DNA of 36,948 bases. Origin: Frankiaceae bacterium (GTDB lineage: Bacteria; Actinomycetota; Actinomycetes; JAFAQI01). The translations under genes were made by a program, and so were the position numbers. How positions within the stretch are numbered: the stretch's first letter is position 1; every line of letters begins with the position of its first letter. The stretch lies in assembly GCA_025929315.1 (NCBI GenBank), contig JAICMI010000011.1, positions 1 through 36,948 of the forward strand, given 5' to 3'. The notes beneath the pieces are model-generated. The model saw only the letters and a program-made list of their open reading frames with translations, did not search any database and was not told the origin of the DNA. Of the stretch, positions 1 to 7,952 are shown piece after piece.

Positions 1-269
1 ACGGGCTCGAGGAAGTCGACTGCGGCACCCGCAGCCACTGTCCGGTCGTCGTAGGTGTTGCAGGCGAAGGCGAAGGCAGTGTCGGCGAGGGTGAACACGT
101 ACCCACCGTGGCAGATGCCGTGACCGTTGAGCATGCCGTCGGCGACCGTCATGGTCGCCGTGGCACGACCGGGCGCAACGTCACTGATTGCGATTCCGAG
201 GCGCTGGCTAGCGGCGTCGCCGGCGTACATCTTGTCGGCGCAGAGACGGGCAATTTCGTCAGCGGTCAC
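1..269 (-). CDS. paaI: PaaI-type acyl-CoA thioesterase, 3' part cut by the window edge
   Basis: Hotdog-fold thioesterase of the PaaI (hydroxyphenylacetyl-CoA thioesterase) type, which removes CoA from aromatic or other acyl-CoA dead-end products in the cytosol. About 89 residues are visible, from a GTG at 269 (MTADEIARLCADKMYAGDAA...) to the window edge, where the frame is still open. The signature is clear: N-G-H-G-I-C-H-G-G-Y-V-F-T-L-A-D followed by A-F-A-C-N-T-Y, the hotdog helix with the catalytic Asp region of PaaI proteins. The gene is divergent from the DUF853 gene with 32 bases between starts. No other paa genes are visible, so a link to phenylacetate breakdown is not shown. The family call is firm; the exact substrate is not. 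Confidence 0.88.
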   Translation of the reverse strand, partial: MTADEIARLCADKMYAGDAASQRLGIAISDVAPGRATATMTVADGMLNGHGICHGGYVFTLADTAFAFACNTYDDRTVAAGAAVDFLEP

Positions 270-288
270 ATGGTCAGCCTGGCACGAC

Positions 289-294
289 TAGGGT
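289..294 (+). promoter_or_regulatory. Putative -10 box of a leaderless promoter
   Basis: The hexamer TAGGGT (TANNNT) ends 7 bases before the ATG at 302, so transcription should begin at or next to the start codon. There is no Shine-Dalgarno sequence before this ATG, which fits a leaderless message. I see no convincing -35 box. Confidence 0.45.
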
Positions 295-301
295 CCCGAT
301 C

Positions 302-1843
302 ATGACCGACTTTGCCGCAACTGTTGCCGACGCCTACAAGACGTCCGGCCCGGCTATCGACCTTGGTCGGGGCGTGCAGGACGGTTCCGTTTCGAATGAG
401 GCGGTCGTCCAGATCCCACTGGCGATGATGAACCGGCACGGGCTCATCGCCGGCGCGACCGGCACCGGCAAGACCAAGACGCTGCAGCTGCTGTCCGAGC
501 AGCTGTCGAGCGCAGGCGTCAGCGTTTTCGTCGCCGACGTGAAGGGCGACGTGTCGGGGCTCTCCGTTGCCGGCGACAGCGATGGCGTTGCCGCCAAGCG
601 AGCAACGGAGATCGGCGAGTCGTTCGGCCCTACCGGCTTCCCTGTTGAGTTTCTCGCTCTCGGCGGCATCGGCCCCGGGGTGCCGGTGCGCGCGACGGTG
701 TCGGACTTCGGCCCGCAGCTGCTTGCGAAGGTGCTCGACGCCAACGAGACACAGGAGCAGTCCCTCGGCCTGGTCTTCCGGTATGCCGATGACAACAAGC
801 TTCCGCTGCTCGACCTGTCCGACCTCCGCGCGCTGTTGACGTTCCTCAACTCGGACGAGGGCAAGACGGAGCTCGCCGGTCTCGGCGGCGTGTCCTCGCA
901 GACGGTCGGTGTCCTCCTACGCGCACTCGTCACGCTGGAGGACGGGGGCGGCAACGAGTTCTTCGGCGAGCCTCAGCTCGACATCAACGACTTGCTTCGC
1001 GTGGCGCCTGACGGTCGTGGGCTCATCTCCTGTCTCGAGCTGCCCGCGGTGCAGGACAAGCCGAAGCTGTTCTCAACCGCTTTGATGTGGCTGCTTGCCG
1101 AGCTGTTCGAGGCGCTGCCGGAGATCGGCGACGTGGAGAAGCCCAAGCTCGTCTTCTTCTTCGACGAGGCTCACTTGCTCTTCGACGGCGCGAGCAAGGC
1201 CTTCCTCGACTCGGTCGCCCAAACGGTGCGGCTGATCCGGAGCAAGGGCGTCGGCGTGTTCTTCGTGACGCAGACTCCGAAGGATGTACCGGCCGACGTG
1301 CTCGGCCAGCTCGGCAACCGCGTGCAACATGCGCTGCGCGCATTCACTCCCGACGATGCCAAAGCGCTGAAGGCGACAGTGTCGACGTTTCCCAAGTCGG
1401 AGTTCTACGACATCGGCGAGCTGCTCACGTCGCTCGGCATCGGCGAGGCGGCCGTGACCATCCTGTCGGAACACGGCGTGCCGACTCCCGTCGTACACAC
1501 GAAGCTGCGGGCACCCGCGTCGAGGATGGGTCCGGCCGACGACGTCGACGGCGCGGCCAAGGCATCGCCGCTGTTCGCCAAGTACGGGACGAGAGTCGAC
1601 GCACAGAGTGCTCGGGAGATGCTGGCGGCGCGCCTCGAGCCGGATGCGCCGGCCGCACCGACTCCTGCCCCTGGCGGCGGCGGAAGCGACGGGCGGGTGC
1701 ACGCGCGGGCGAAGTCCGACGGCTCTGACGCGCTCGGGCAAGGGACGAAGGCTTTGGGCAAGTTCTTGAAGTCACGGCAGGGCAAGGCATTGGAAAAGCA
1801 GGTCGCACGGGGCATCTTCGGCATGCTCAAGAAGAGCCTGTGA
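302..1843 (+). CDS. HerA-like DUF853 family ATPase
   Basis: P-loop ATPase of the HerA/FtsK-like DUF853 family (E. coli YjgR type), 513 residues, the usual family length. Walker A GATGTGKT lies at residues 51-58. Walker B is LVFFFDEAHLLFD, around residues 283-295, with the acidic pair D-E. Sensor and arginine-finger regions follow (VFFVTQTPKDVP; LGNRVQHALRAFTPDD). The C-terminal 70 residues are Gly/Ala/Pro-rich and then basic, typical of the family. The protein is probably a cytosolic hexameric DNA-dependent motor. Its biological role is not established; related HerA proteins work with nucleases in DNA end processing or phage defence, but no nuclease partner is adjacent. The ATG at 302 follows a -10-like box directly. 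Confidence 0.9.
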   Translation: MTDFAATVADAYKTSGPAIDLGRGVQDGSVSNEAVVQIPLAMMNRHGLIAGATGTGKTKTLQLLSEQLSSAGVSVFVADVKGDVSGLSVAGDSDGVAAKRATEIGESFGPTGFPVEFLALGGIGPGVPVRATVSDFGPQLLAKVLDANETQEQSLGLVFRYADDNKLPLLDLSDLRALLTFLNSDEGKTELAGLGGVSSQTVGVLLRALVTLEDGGGNEFFGEPQLDINDLLRVAPDGRGLISCLELPAVQDKPKLFSTALMWLLAELFEALPEIGDVEKPKLVFFFDEAHLLFDGASKAFLDSVAQTVRLIRSKGVGVFFVTQTPKDVPADVLGQLGNRVQHALRAFTPDDAKALKATVSTFPKSEFYDIGELLTSLGIGEAAVTILSEHGVPTPVVHTKLRAPASRMGPADDVDGAAKASPLFAKYGTRVDAQSAREMLAARLEPDAPAAPTPAPGGGGSDGRVHARAKSDGSDALGQGTKALGKFLKSRQGKALEKQVARGIFGMLKKSL

Positions 1844-1850
1844 CCGCTGC

Positions 1851-1856
1851 TAGTCT
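1851..1856 (+). promoter_or_regulatory. Putative -10 box of tRNA-Lys
   Basis: TAGTCT lies 9 bases before the first base of tRNA-Lys and after the DUF853 stop codon, so the tRNA may have its own promoter with a very short leader. The -35 region is not recognisable. Confidence 0.35.
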
Positions 1857-1865
1857 GGGTCGCAG

Positions 1866-1939
1866 GCGCCGCTAGCTCAGTTGGTTAGAGCAGCTGACTC
1901 TTAATCAGCGGGTCCGGGGTTCGAGTCCCTGGCGGCGCA
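1866..1939 (+). tRNA. tRNA-Lys (anticodon CTT)
   Basis: A full cloverleaf of 74 bases. The acceptor stem is GCGCCGC (1866-1872) with GCGGCGC (1932-1938) and discriminator A at 1939. The D stem is GCTC/GAGC. The anticodon stem is GCTGA/TCAGC with loop CTCTTAA and anticodon CTT at 1900-1902. The T stem is CGGGG/CCCTG with loop TTCGAGT. The 3' CCA is not encoded; the next bases are CCC. A strong hairpin follows 11 bases downstream. Confidence 0.97.
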
Positions 1940-1950
1940 CCCTTCTCCAT

Positions 1951-1996
1951 CTTGTCAGCACCTGACGTTGCTCTAGCGACTTCAGGTGCTGACAAG
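1951..1996. terminator. Bidirectional terminator-like hairpin, TGTCAGC family copy 1
   Basis: A perfect 15-base inverted repeat (CTTGTCAGCACCTGA and its complement) around a 16-base loop. It sits between tRNA-Lys and the convergent stop of the DUF2156 gene, so it could end both transcripts. There is no T-run on either side, as is common for actinobacterial hairpins. Its outer arms match hairpins at 16759-16802 and 17768-17809. Confidence 0.75.
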
Positions 1997-2010
1997 TGCG
2001 TCGCGGCGCG

Positions 2011-3372
2011 TCAGCGCTGCCGCTTCTGGGTCGAACCGAACTCGAGCGTCAGCGCCGCGCACGCGACCCAGAGCACCTGCAGGGGGCGGAGGGCGATGTA
2101 GCGCTGCTGCCCGAACGCATGGAACTTGCGTACGAAGCGGTAGAGCGACTCGAGCTTGATGAACCTGTCGAGCAGCCGCACGGCCCGGTACGCGCTCTGC
2201 TGGAGCAGGCCGCGATCCTCGGTCGAGAACAGGTCGGGAAAGGCGGCGAAAGCCAAGGACACCGACGACGCACGACCCTCGCCGGCCCAGTCGACGACGT
2301 CGACGATCAACCGCTCGTCGACACCATTGGGTGCACCAGGCACTCGCCAAGGCACGTCGAGTGAGAGCTCACGCCCTCCGTCAGCGGTCGCGTAGCGCTG
2401 GAACGCCACGACCCTGCCGTCTCGGTCGCGAGCAAGTGCGATGAACGTGCCCGGGTGTGTGCCGTCGAGCACGTGGTCGAGGATCATCGCGAACCCGCGC
2501 GACTGCTCGCCTTTGCCGGTGGCGCGCATCACGCCGACGAGCTCATCGCGCAGCTCCGGTGTCAGGCTGCGTTCCGGCACGATGTCGGTCGTGACACCGA
2601 AGTTGCGGGTGCGCTGCACGGCCTGACGCAGGTTGCGGAACGCTCGGCCTTCGAGGCTGAACGACGCGACGTCGACGACGACGTCACGACCGATGGGCAG
2701 CGCACGCAAACCGTGCGCGCGCCACACCTCGACCATCCGGTCGCCGCAACCGAGAACTGCCGTGCGCCAACCGTTGTGGTCGGCCAGCTCCAGGAATGCG
2801 CGCACCGCGTCTTCGCGTCGTTCCGGCGCACCGACGGGGTCACCCGAGGCGATCGCGGTGCCGAAACGCACTCGGTAGGCGATCGCCGCTGCCCGGTCGG
2901 GCGTAAAGACATAGGTCTTGTCAGTCCGCAGCGCGAAGGGGGCGAGCGTGTCGCCGGCAGACCGGTCGACCAGCGCCCACACGTGCCGACGGTCATCGGA
3001 GTCAGCAGCACCGGGTGCCCGACGCGGCAGACCGACGACGACACCCGCCGCAATCACGCCGACCCACGCAGCCGTCTGGTGATGCTGCGCGTCGACCACT
3101 CGCGCCGCCACCAGCAGCACGACACTCGCGACGACGTGCGACCGCAACAGTGGCCTGCCGATCGCCAGCGCTCGAGCCGCGAGCATCATCGCCACCGCGA
3201 CGGCGACGCCTGTATGCGTGGTCGAGCGGAGACCGGCGACCGCAAAGACCGTGGCCAGCAGCGCCACGACGATTGCCACCGGTTCGCGTCGTTCGTCCAG
3301 CCCGGCGGACAGCCGGGCCAGCATCGTGCCGACGGCACCACCCGCTCGGCCGTCGTAGTCAGGATCCCCCAC
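2011..3372 (-). CDS. DUF2156 (MprF/LysX lysyltransferase-like) membrane protein
   Basis: This 453-residue protein has a short N-terminal membrane part of about four hydrophobic segments (residues 30-125), then a C-terminal DUF2156 domain related to the catalytic domain of phosphatidylglycerol lysyltransferase (MprF, LysX N-terminal part). Typical stretches are the aminoacyl-transferase-like GDPVG, D-VVDV, R-NLRQAV and the FIALARD...GRVVAFQRY strand. Such enzymes move an amino acid from aminoacyl-tRNA to a membrane lipid, or act on related acceptors. It lacks the long flippase half of MprF and any lysyl-tRNA synthetase half of LysX, so the donor and acceptor are unknown. The neighbouring tRNA-Lys gene is probably coincidence. 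A GTG start at 3372 lies 6 bases after a TAGTTT box. Confidence 0.8.
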   Translation of the reverse strand: MGDPDYDGRAGGAVGTMLARLSAGLDERREPVAIVVALLATVFAVAGLRSTTHTGVAVAVAMMLAARALAIGRPLLRSHVVASVVLLVAARVVDAQHHQTAAWVGVIAAGVVVGLPRRAPGAADSDDRRHVWALVDRSAGDTLAPFALRTDKTYVFTPDRAAAIAYRVRFGTAIASGDPVGAPERREDAVRAFLELADHNGWRTAVLGCGDRMVEVWRAHGLRALPIGRDVVVDVASFSLEGRAFRNLRQAVQRTRNFGVTTDIVPERSLTPELRDELVGVMRATGKGEQSRGFAMILDHVLDGTHPGTFIALARDRDGRVVAFQRYATADGGRELSLDVPWRVPGAPNGVDERLIVDVVDWAGEGRASSVSLAFAAFPDLFSTEDRGLLQQSAYRAVRLLDRFIKLESLYRFVRKFHAFGQQRYIALRPLQVLWVACAALTLEFGSTQKRQR

Positions 3373-3378
3373 GCTTCC

Positions 3379-3388
3379 AAACTAGTGT
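3379..3388. promoter_or_regulatory. Overlapping divergent -10 boxes (CTAG core)
   Basis: The ten bases AAACTAGTGT contain TAGTTT on the minus strand, ending 6 bases before the DUF2156 GTG, and TAGTGT on the plus strand pointing to mscR. The two boxes share CTAG. The minus-strand arrangement implies a leaderless message. The plus-strand message would have a leader of about 35-40 bases containing the mscR ribosome-binding site. Confidence 0.5.
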
Positions 3389-3432
3389 CTGAACGAGCGC
3401 TTGGGTTGCTGATCGTTGAACCGGGAGGGCCT

Positions 3433-4518
3433 GTGTCGCACGAGGTCAACGCCGTCATCGCCCGTGCCAAGGGGCAGCCAGTCGAGCTGACCAGCGTGCT
3501 CGTCCCGGATCCCGGTCCGGGCGAGGCGCTCGTCCGGGTGCAGGCGTGTGGTGTGTGCCACACCGATCTGCACTACCGCGAGGGCGGCATCAACGACGAG
3601 TTCCCGTTCCTGCTCGGGCACGAAGCAGCCGGTGTCGTCGAGGACGTCGGCGCCGACGTCGCCGGCCTCGCGCCCGGAGACTTCGTGATCCTCAACTGGC
3701 GCGCGGTGTGCGGCGACTGCCGCGCGTGCCGACGGGGCGAACCCTGGTACTGCTTCGCCACCCACAACGCCAGCCAGAAGATGACCCTCGCCGACGGCAC
3801 CGTCCTGTCGGCGGCGCTGGGCATCGGCGCCTTCGCCGAGCGCACCCTTGTCGCCGCCGGCCAGTGCACCAAGGTCGATCCCGCTGTTGCGCCGGAAGTC
3901 GCGGGACTGCTCGGCTGCGGCGTCATGGCGGGTCTCGGCGCGGCCCTCAACACCGCCGCGGTTCGCCGCGGCGAGACGGTCGCGGTCATCGGCTGCGGCG
4001 GCGTCGGTGATGCCGCCATCCTCGGCGCGTCCTTCGCCGGCGCCCGCACCGTCATCGCGGTCGACGTCGACGACCGCAAGCTCGACCTCGCCAAACAGTT
4101 CGGCGCGACCCACACGGTCAACAGTCGCGAGGTCGACGCCGTCGAGGCCATCAAGGACCTCACCGACGGCCTCGGTGCGGACGTCGTCATCGAAGCCGTC
4201 GGCCGGCCGGAGACTTATCGGCAGGCCTTCTACGCGCGCGACCTCGCCGGTCGCGTCGTGCTCGTCGGTGTCCCCACGCCCGACATGACGATCGAGCTGC
4301 CGCTGATCGACGTGTTCGGACGCGGTGGCGTGCTGAAGTCCTCCTGGTACGGCGACTGCCTGCCCTCGCGTGACTTCCCGATGCTTGTCGACCTGCATCT
4401 GCAGGGACGCCTGCCGCTCGACAAGTTCGTCTCGGAGACCATCGGGCTCGGCGACGTGGAAGCGGCCTTCGACAAGATGCACCGCGGCGAGGTGCTCCGA
4501 TCAGTCGTCGTCCTCTGA
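3433..4518 (+). CDS. mscR: S-(hydroxymethyl)mycothiol dehydrogenase
   Basis: Zinc-dependent medium-chain dehydrogenase that oxidises the formaldehyde-mycothiol adduct (and can reduce S-nitrosomycothiol) with NAD(H), detoxifying formaldehyde in the cytosol. The 361-residue length from the GTG at 3433 matches the mycobacterial enzyme. Visible features are the catalytic zinc site [14 protein letters not shown] and GHEAAGVVE, the structural zinc loop with Cys in C-G-D-C-R-A-C...WYC, and the NAD-binding VIGCGGVG. An open frame extends far upstream, but that part is antisense to the DUF2156 gene. The GTG has a GGGAGG ribosome-binding site 4-5 bases before it, and homology begins there. The metallo-beta-lactamase-fold partner often found next to mscR is absent; a sigma factor follows. 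Confidence 0.92.
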   Translation: MSHEVNAVIARAKGQPVELTSVLVPDPGPGEALVRVQACGVCHTDLHYREGGINDEFPFLLGHEAAGVVEDVGADVAGLAPGDFVILNWRAVCGDCRACRRGEPWYCFATHNASQKMTLADGTVLSAALGIGAFAERTLVAAGQCTKVDPAVAPEVAGLLGCGVMAGLGAALNTAAVRRGETVAVIGCGGVGDAAILGASFAGARTVIAVDVDDRKLDLAKQFGATHTVNSREVDAVEAIKDLTDGLGADVVIEAVGRPETYRQAFYARDLAGRVVLVGVPTPDMTIELPLIDVFGRGGVLKSSWYGDCLPSRDFPMLVDLHLQGRLPLDKFVSETIGLGDVEAAFDKMHRGEVLRSVVVL

Positions 4519-4590
4519 AGTGATCCAAAGCGGCGGCTGGACCGAACACAACATGTGGCCGATCGATCATCTGTACGGAACAGCAGACGC

Positions 4591-5148
4591 ATGAGCCCCG
4601 CTGCGCTCGAAGACGCAGCGCTGCTCGAGCGCGTCGGCAAGGGCGACGAAGCCGCGCTCGAGGTGCTCTACCAGCGCTATGGCGGCGCCTGCTTCTCCCT
4701 GGCCCGGCGCATCATCGACGACCCGCAGCTCGCCGAGGACGTCGTCCAGCAGGTCTTCCTCGCCACCTGGCAAGGCACCGGCTACGACCCCAGCCGGGGC
4801 GCGGTCAGCACCTGGCTCTTATCGGTCACCCACCACAAGGCCGTCGACTCCGTACGACGGGAAGGCAACCGGCGCAAGCGTCTCGCCAGCGAACAGGCAC
4901 TGCTCGAGGTGGCCGCCACGGGTCTGGGCCCGGCCGATGAGACCTGGCAGCGGCTGCGCGCCGACCGCACCCGTGAGGCGCTGCGACTGCTGCCGGCCGA
5001 GCAACGTGAGGTGCTCCTGCTCGCCTACTACGGCGGCTACACCCAGCGTGAGATCGCCGACATGACGGGGCTGCCACTCGGCACCGTGAAGAGCCGCACA
5101 CTGGCCGCCATGAGGCGGCTGCGCGAAAACCTCGGGAGCATCGCATGA
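4591..5148 (+). CDS. ECF RNA polymerase sigma factor (SigK-like)
   Basis: Extracytoplasmic-function sigma factor of 185 residues. Region 2 (about residues 15-85) includes YQRYGGACFSLARRII, the DPQLAEDVVQQVFLATWQ core and STWLLSVTHHKAVDSVRR. Region 4 (about residues 125-180) has the helix-turn-helix YTQREIADMTGLPLGTVKSR. It redirects RNA polymerase to promoters that cannot be told from this window. The stop codon overlaps the start of the anti-sigma gene (ATGA), the usual arrangement for an RskA-regulated pair. A GTG at 4555 would add 12 residues; the ATG at 4591 fits the family length better. Confidence 0.9.
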   Translation: MSPAALEDAALLERVGKGDEAALEVLYQRYGGACFSLARRIIDDPQLAEDVVQQVFLATWQGTGYDPSRGAVSTWLLSVTHHKAVDSVRREGNRRKRLASEQALLEVAATGLGPADETWQRLRADRTREALRLLPAEQREVLLLAYYGGYTQREIADMTGLPLGTVKSRTLAAMRRLRENLGSIA

Positions 5149-5840
5149 CGGGGTCACACGAGCGCTGGGCCGAGCTCGCCGCGGGCCATGCACTGGATGC
5201 ACTCGAACCCGCCGAGGAGGCCGAGCTGATGGACCACCTCGAGGAGTGCGAGACCTGCCGGGCCGCGCTGCGCGACCACGAGTTCGTCGCCGCCCAGCTG
5301 GCGTCGCTCGCCGACGAAGAAGCAGAAGCGCCACCGCCGTGGAGCGCGATGCGCACCGGCATCATCGGTGACCTCGCCGAACGCCGGGCCGCTCGATCAC
5401 GCCGCCCGGTGTTGCTCGGTGCGGCTGCCGCGGCCGCGGTCGTCGTTGCTGCGACCGTCACCGCTGTCTCGCTCGGCAGCGGCACGTCGGTGCGTGACCA
5501 GGCTGTGAGCGCGTGCCGCGCACAGGCTGCGTGTCACGTCGTGCAGCTCAGCCGCGGCAGCCAAGAGCGAGCTGTCGTGATCGTGCACGACGGCACGGCG
5601 CGCATGGTGCCGACGGACATGTCCGCCCCGACCGCGGGCCACGTCTACGCGCTGTGGCAGCTCCCCCGCGACGGCAAGCCGACGCTGCTCGCAGAACCCC
5701 TCTCGCAGACGGGCAGCGCAGCAACGCCGCTCGCGCTGCCCTACGACAACACCGCTGCTTTCGCCATCAGCGTCGAGCCGGCGGGCGCGCAGGCGACCGC
5801 TCCGACCACCGTCGTCGCAGTAGGGACAGCCGCGACCTGA
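5145..5840 (+). CDS. RskA-type anti-sigma factor, membrane-anchored
   Basis: The partner of the preceding sigma factor: 231 residues with an N-terminal zinc-binding anti-sigma domain carrying the H-x3-C-x2-C motif (His31, Cys35, Cys38). One membrane helix lies at about residues 86-107, and an extracytoplasmic RskA (anti-sigma-K) domain contains the typical G-H-V-Y-A-L-W-Q-L and F-A-I-S-V-E-P strands. In this family the cytosolic part holds the sigma factor and regulated intramembrane proteolysis releases it. The outer domain has a Cys pair (RAQAACHV region) that could form a disulfide; redox sensing is only an inference. Translation is coupled by the ATGA overlap. Confidence 0.9.
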   Translation: MTGSHERWAELAAGHALDALEPAEEAELMDHLEECETCRAALRDHEFVAAQLASLADEEAEAPPPWSAMRTGIIGDLAERRAARSRRPVLLGAAAAAAVVVAATVTAVSLGSGTSVRDQAVSACRAQAACHVVQLSRGSQERAVVIVHDGTARMVPTDMSAPTAGHVYALWQLPRDGKPTLLAEPLSQTGSAATPLALPYDNTAAFAISVEPAGAQATAPTTVVAVGTAAT

Positions 5841-5851
5841 ACAATGGGCCC

Positions 5852-6607
5852 GTGGACATCAACGGGTCTGTTGCGATCGTCACCGGCGCCAGCCGAGGAA
5901 TCGGCAAGGAGATCACCCGCGCGCTGGTCGAGCGGCACGCACAAGTCATCGCGCTGGACGTCGACGCCGACGAGCTGGAAAAGACGGCGGCGGACGTCGG
6001 CGCCGACGCGTTTCCCGCCGATGTCCGCGACCCGGCCCATGCCGAGGCAGTCGTGCAGCATGCACTCGACCGCTATGGCCGGCTCGACATCGTCGTCGCC
6101 AACGCCGGCATCGGTTGGGCCGGTGACTTCGCCGGCATGCCGCCGGAGCGCCTGACCAACCTGGTCGCCGTCAACGTCGCCGCGCCCATGATGCTTGCGC
6201 GGGCGGCTCTCCCGACGATGCTCCCGTCGCGCCGCGGGTCACTGGTTTTCATCTCGTCCATCGTCGGTTCGCTGCTCATGCCGCAGGAGACCGTCTACTC
6301 GGCGACCAAGGCAGCCATCGACGGATTCGCGGAGCCGTTGCGCGAGGAGCTACGCGGAAGCGGCATTCACGTGTCGACCGTCGTCCCCGCCGTCGTACGC
6401 ACGAAGTTCTTCGAGACACGCGGCGAGCCCTACGACCGGAAGTTTCCGCGGATGATCGGGCCGGAGCGAATCGCTGCCGCGGTGGTCAGCGCCATCGAAC
6501 ATGACGCGAAGCGTCGGCTCGTCCCTCGCTGGATCGTGATCCCGATCCGCCTGCACGGCATGGCTCCGGCGTCGTACCGAGCCTTGTCCCGCCGCTTCGG
6601 CGGCTAG
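5852..6607 (+). CDS. Short-chain dehydrogenase/reductase
   Basis: Classical SDR of 251 residues. The cofactor motif TGASRGIG is at residues 11-18, an acidic residue after the second strand (ALDVDADE) favours NAD(H), and NAG is near residue 84. The active site is Ser135/136 with Tyr149-x3-Lys153 (YSATK). The C-terminal part (RRLVPRWIVIPIRLHGMAP) is hydrophobic and basic, as in SDRs that act on lipids or steroids, but the substrate cannot be read from the sequence. The start is a GTG 11 bases after the anti-sigma stop, so it may be cotranscribed with the sigma pair. It converges with the NlpC/P60 gene at a 4-base gap. Confidence 0.85.
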   Translation: MDINGSVAIVTGASRGIGKEITRALVERHAQVIALDVDADELEKTAADVGADAFPADVRDPAHAEAVVQHALDRYGRLDIVVANAGIGWAGDFAGMPPERLTNLVAVNVAAPMMLARAALPTMLPSRRGSLVFISSIVGSLLMPQETVYSATKAAIDGFAEPLREELRGSGIHVSTVVPAVVRTKFFETRGEPYDRKFPRMIGPERIAAAVVSAIEHDAKRRLVPRWIVIPIRLHGMAPASYRALSRRFGG

Positions 6608-6611
6608 ACCG

Positions 6612-7820
6612 TCAACCGATCTGGCCGGCGATGCCCGGGTCGACGCGTACGACGCCGGCCATGTTGGTCATCGGCACCGGCACGTACTTGACGTAGTCGC
6701 CGGTGTGCGGCGCGACCAGCATCATGTTGTTGCCGGCGTAGATCGCGACGTGGTCGATGTTGCCCGGGTCGGTCGGGTCGTAGTGCCAGAACAAGAGGTC
6801 GCCGGGACGGGCATCGGCGTAGTTGATGTGCGGACCAGCGAACCACTGCTGCTGTGAGACGCGCGGCATCCGGATGCCGGCGGCGGCGAACGACCACTGC
6901 ACGAGACCCGAGCAGTCGAACGAGTCCGGCCCGACCGCGCCCCAGACGTAAGGCTTGCCCACCTCGTGCGCCGCGGTCTGCAGCACGGTGTTGATCTGCG
7001 CGCGAGTGAGGAACTCACCGGCGTCACGGATGACGATGACCTCGCGGAGCAGCCACACGTGGGCGCGAGACCCAACGAGGTCACGGATGGTGTGCCTGAT
7101 GGTGAGTGCGTCGGCGTGCGGCGCACTGATGACGACACCGGTGTGCGGCTTGAGGCCGATCTGCAGTGCGCGTGCCCGGGACATCACCGCGTCGACGCCG
7201 GACATGCCGACGGACGCGAACGCACCCACGCGCACCGCGGCCCGGTCGGCCGCGCGCACAGGGACTGTGTTGCCGAGCGGCAGACCGACCTGCTTGCCCA
7301 TGTCGAACGACGCGGTCAGCTCGCCCCGGGCGATGCTCTGCCACAGAGGCTGCGAGCGCATGGTCAGGCGCGGCGTCCACGGACGGAACTTGGCCGGGTC
7401 GACGCCGAGCACGAACGCGCGGTGTCGGTCTACCCGTGCGTTGCCGGCCAGGACCGCCTGGGTGGCCTTGACCCCGGAGACGTGCCGGAGCGCCCGGAGG
7501 GTGTGGGGCGAGAGCTGCTTCCTCGTGGTCACCAGCACCGTCGCCTGCACGAGGTGCTTCGGCCGCGGGATCTTGACCAGGCTCGGGGTGACATCACCAG
7601 CCGACTGGCGCGAGGAGTCCGGCGTGGGCGCGGCCGGCAGCGGGGAGTCCGGCAGGAGGAGGCTCGAGGCAGCCTCTGGTCGGGACACCGAGCCATCGCC
7701 GCCCAGGCGCATGCCGACGGCGCTCGCTCCTGTCGCGGCGGTGAGCACTGCAGTCGCCGTGATCAGCAGGGGCGCGGTCCGACGGGAGCGCGGGACCAGC
7801 GACACGAGTCGTTCGAGCAC
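6612..7820 (-). CDS. Secreted NlpC/P60 peptidoglycan endopeptidase
   Basis: Cell-wall hydrolase of 402 residues. An N-terminal signal or anchor helix (about 15-36) is followed by a Pro/Ser-rich linker, a large region of unknown fold (about 80-270), and a C-terminal NlpC/P60 domain (about 272-395). Catalytic Cys303 sits in FDCSGLVQW, His357 in IDHVAIY, and His372 follows. The family cuts D-Glu/diaminopimelate bonds in peptidoglycan stems. The middle region may act as an autoinhibitory or binding domain, as in mycobacterial RipA relatives, but I see no recognisable repeat in it. The GTG start has an AGAGGAG ribosome-binding site 7 bases upstream. Upstream lies a 132-base leader region. Confidence 0.9.
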   Translation of the reverse strand: MLERLVSLVPRSRRTAPLLITATAVLTAATGASAVGMRLGGDGSVSRPEAASSLLLPDSPLPAAPTPDSSRQSAGDVTPSLVKIPRPKHLVQATVLVTTRKQLSPHTLRALRHVSGVKATQAVLAGNARVDRHRAFVLGVDPAKFRPWTPRLTMRSQPLWQSIARGELTASFDMGKQVGLPLGNTVPVRAADRAAVRVGAFASVGMSGVDAVMSRARALQIGLKPHTGVVISAPHADALTIRHTIRDLVGSRAHVWLLREVIVIRDAGEFLTRAQINTVLQTAAHEVGKPYVWGAVGPDSFDCSGLVQWSFAAAGIRMPRVSQQQWFAGPHINYADARPGDLLFWHYDPTDPGNIDHVAIYAGNNMMLVAPHTGDYVKYVPVPMTNMAGVVRVDPGIAGQIG

Positions 7821-7952
7821 TCGGCCGCTCCTCTCACACGCCCTGCGCGATCTGGGTCACTCAGCACAACGAGGTGGGCCGCGACAGGTAACGCCGCAAG
7901 GCCGGCTTCCCGCTCGTCCGGCTATATCCCGATTCGCGCCATTCTAAGCGCT
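7821..7952 (-). promoter_or_regulatory. Leader region of the NlpC/P60 gene
   Basis: This 132-base gap between udgX and the NlpC/P60 gene contains, read on the minus strand, a good -10 box TAGAAT (about 7945-7940), then about 120 bases before the GTG. A GCCGG...CCGGC stem and several GC-rich segments are present. NlpC/P60 genes in actinobacteria often carry a c-di-AMP (ydaO) riboswitch. I looked for its conserved core and did not find it, so I call only an unclassified leader. Confidence 0.4.

Noticed and set aside
1866-2010. Integration site at tRNA-Lys
   Set aside because: No integrase, no repeat of the tRNA 3' end and no foreign gene set nearby; the following repeat is a hairpin.
2455-3432. 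Long plus-strand open frame running into mscR
   Set aside because: It is antisense to the well-supported DUF2156 gene, has no family resemblance and a frame typical of high-GC shadows. mscR homology starts at 3433 with its own ribosome-binding site.
3382-4482. 366-residue minus-strand open frame opposite mscR
   Set aside because: Composition is that of a reverse-strand shadow; mscR is unambiguous on the plus strand.
4555-4590. GTG start 12 codons upstream for the sigma factor
   Set aside because: The added residues do not resemble sigma factors and the ATG at 4591 gives the usual length.
7821-7952. c-di-AMP (ydaO) riboswitch before the NlpC/P60 gene
   Set aside because: The gene class often has one, but I could not find the conserved core segments in this leader.
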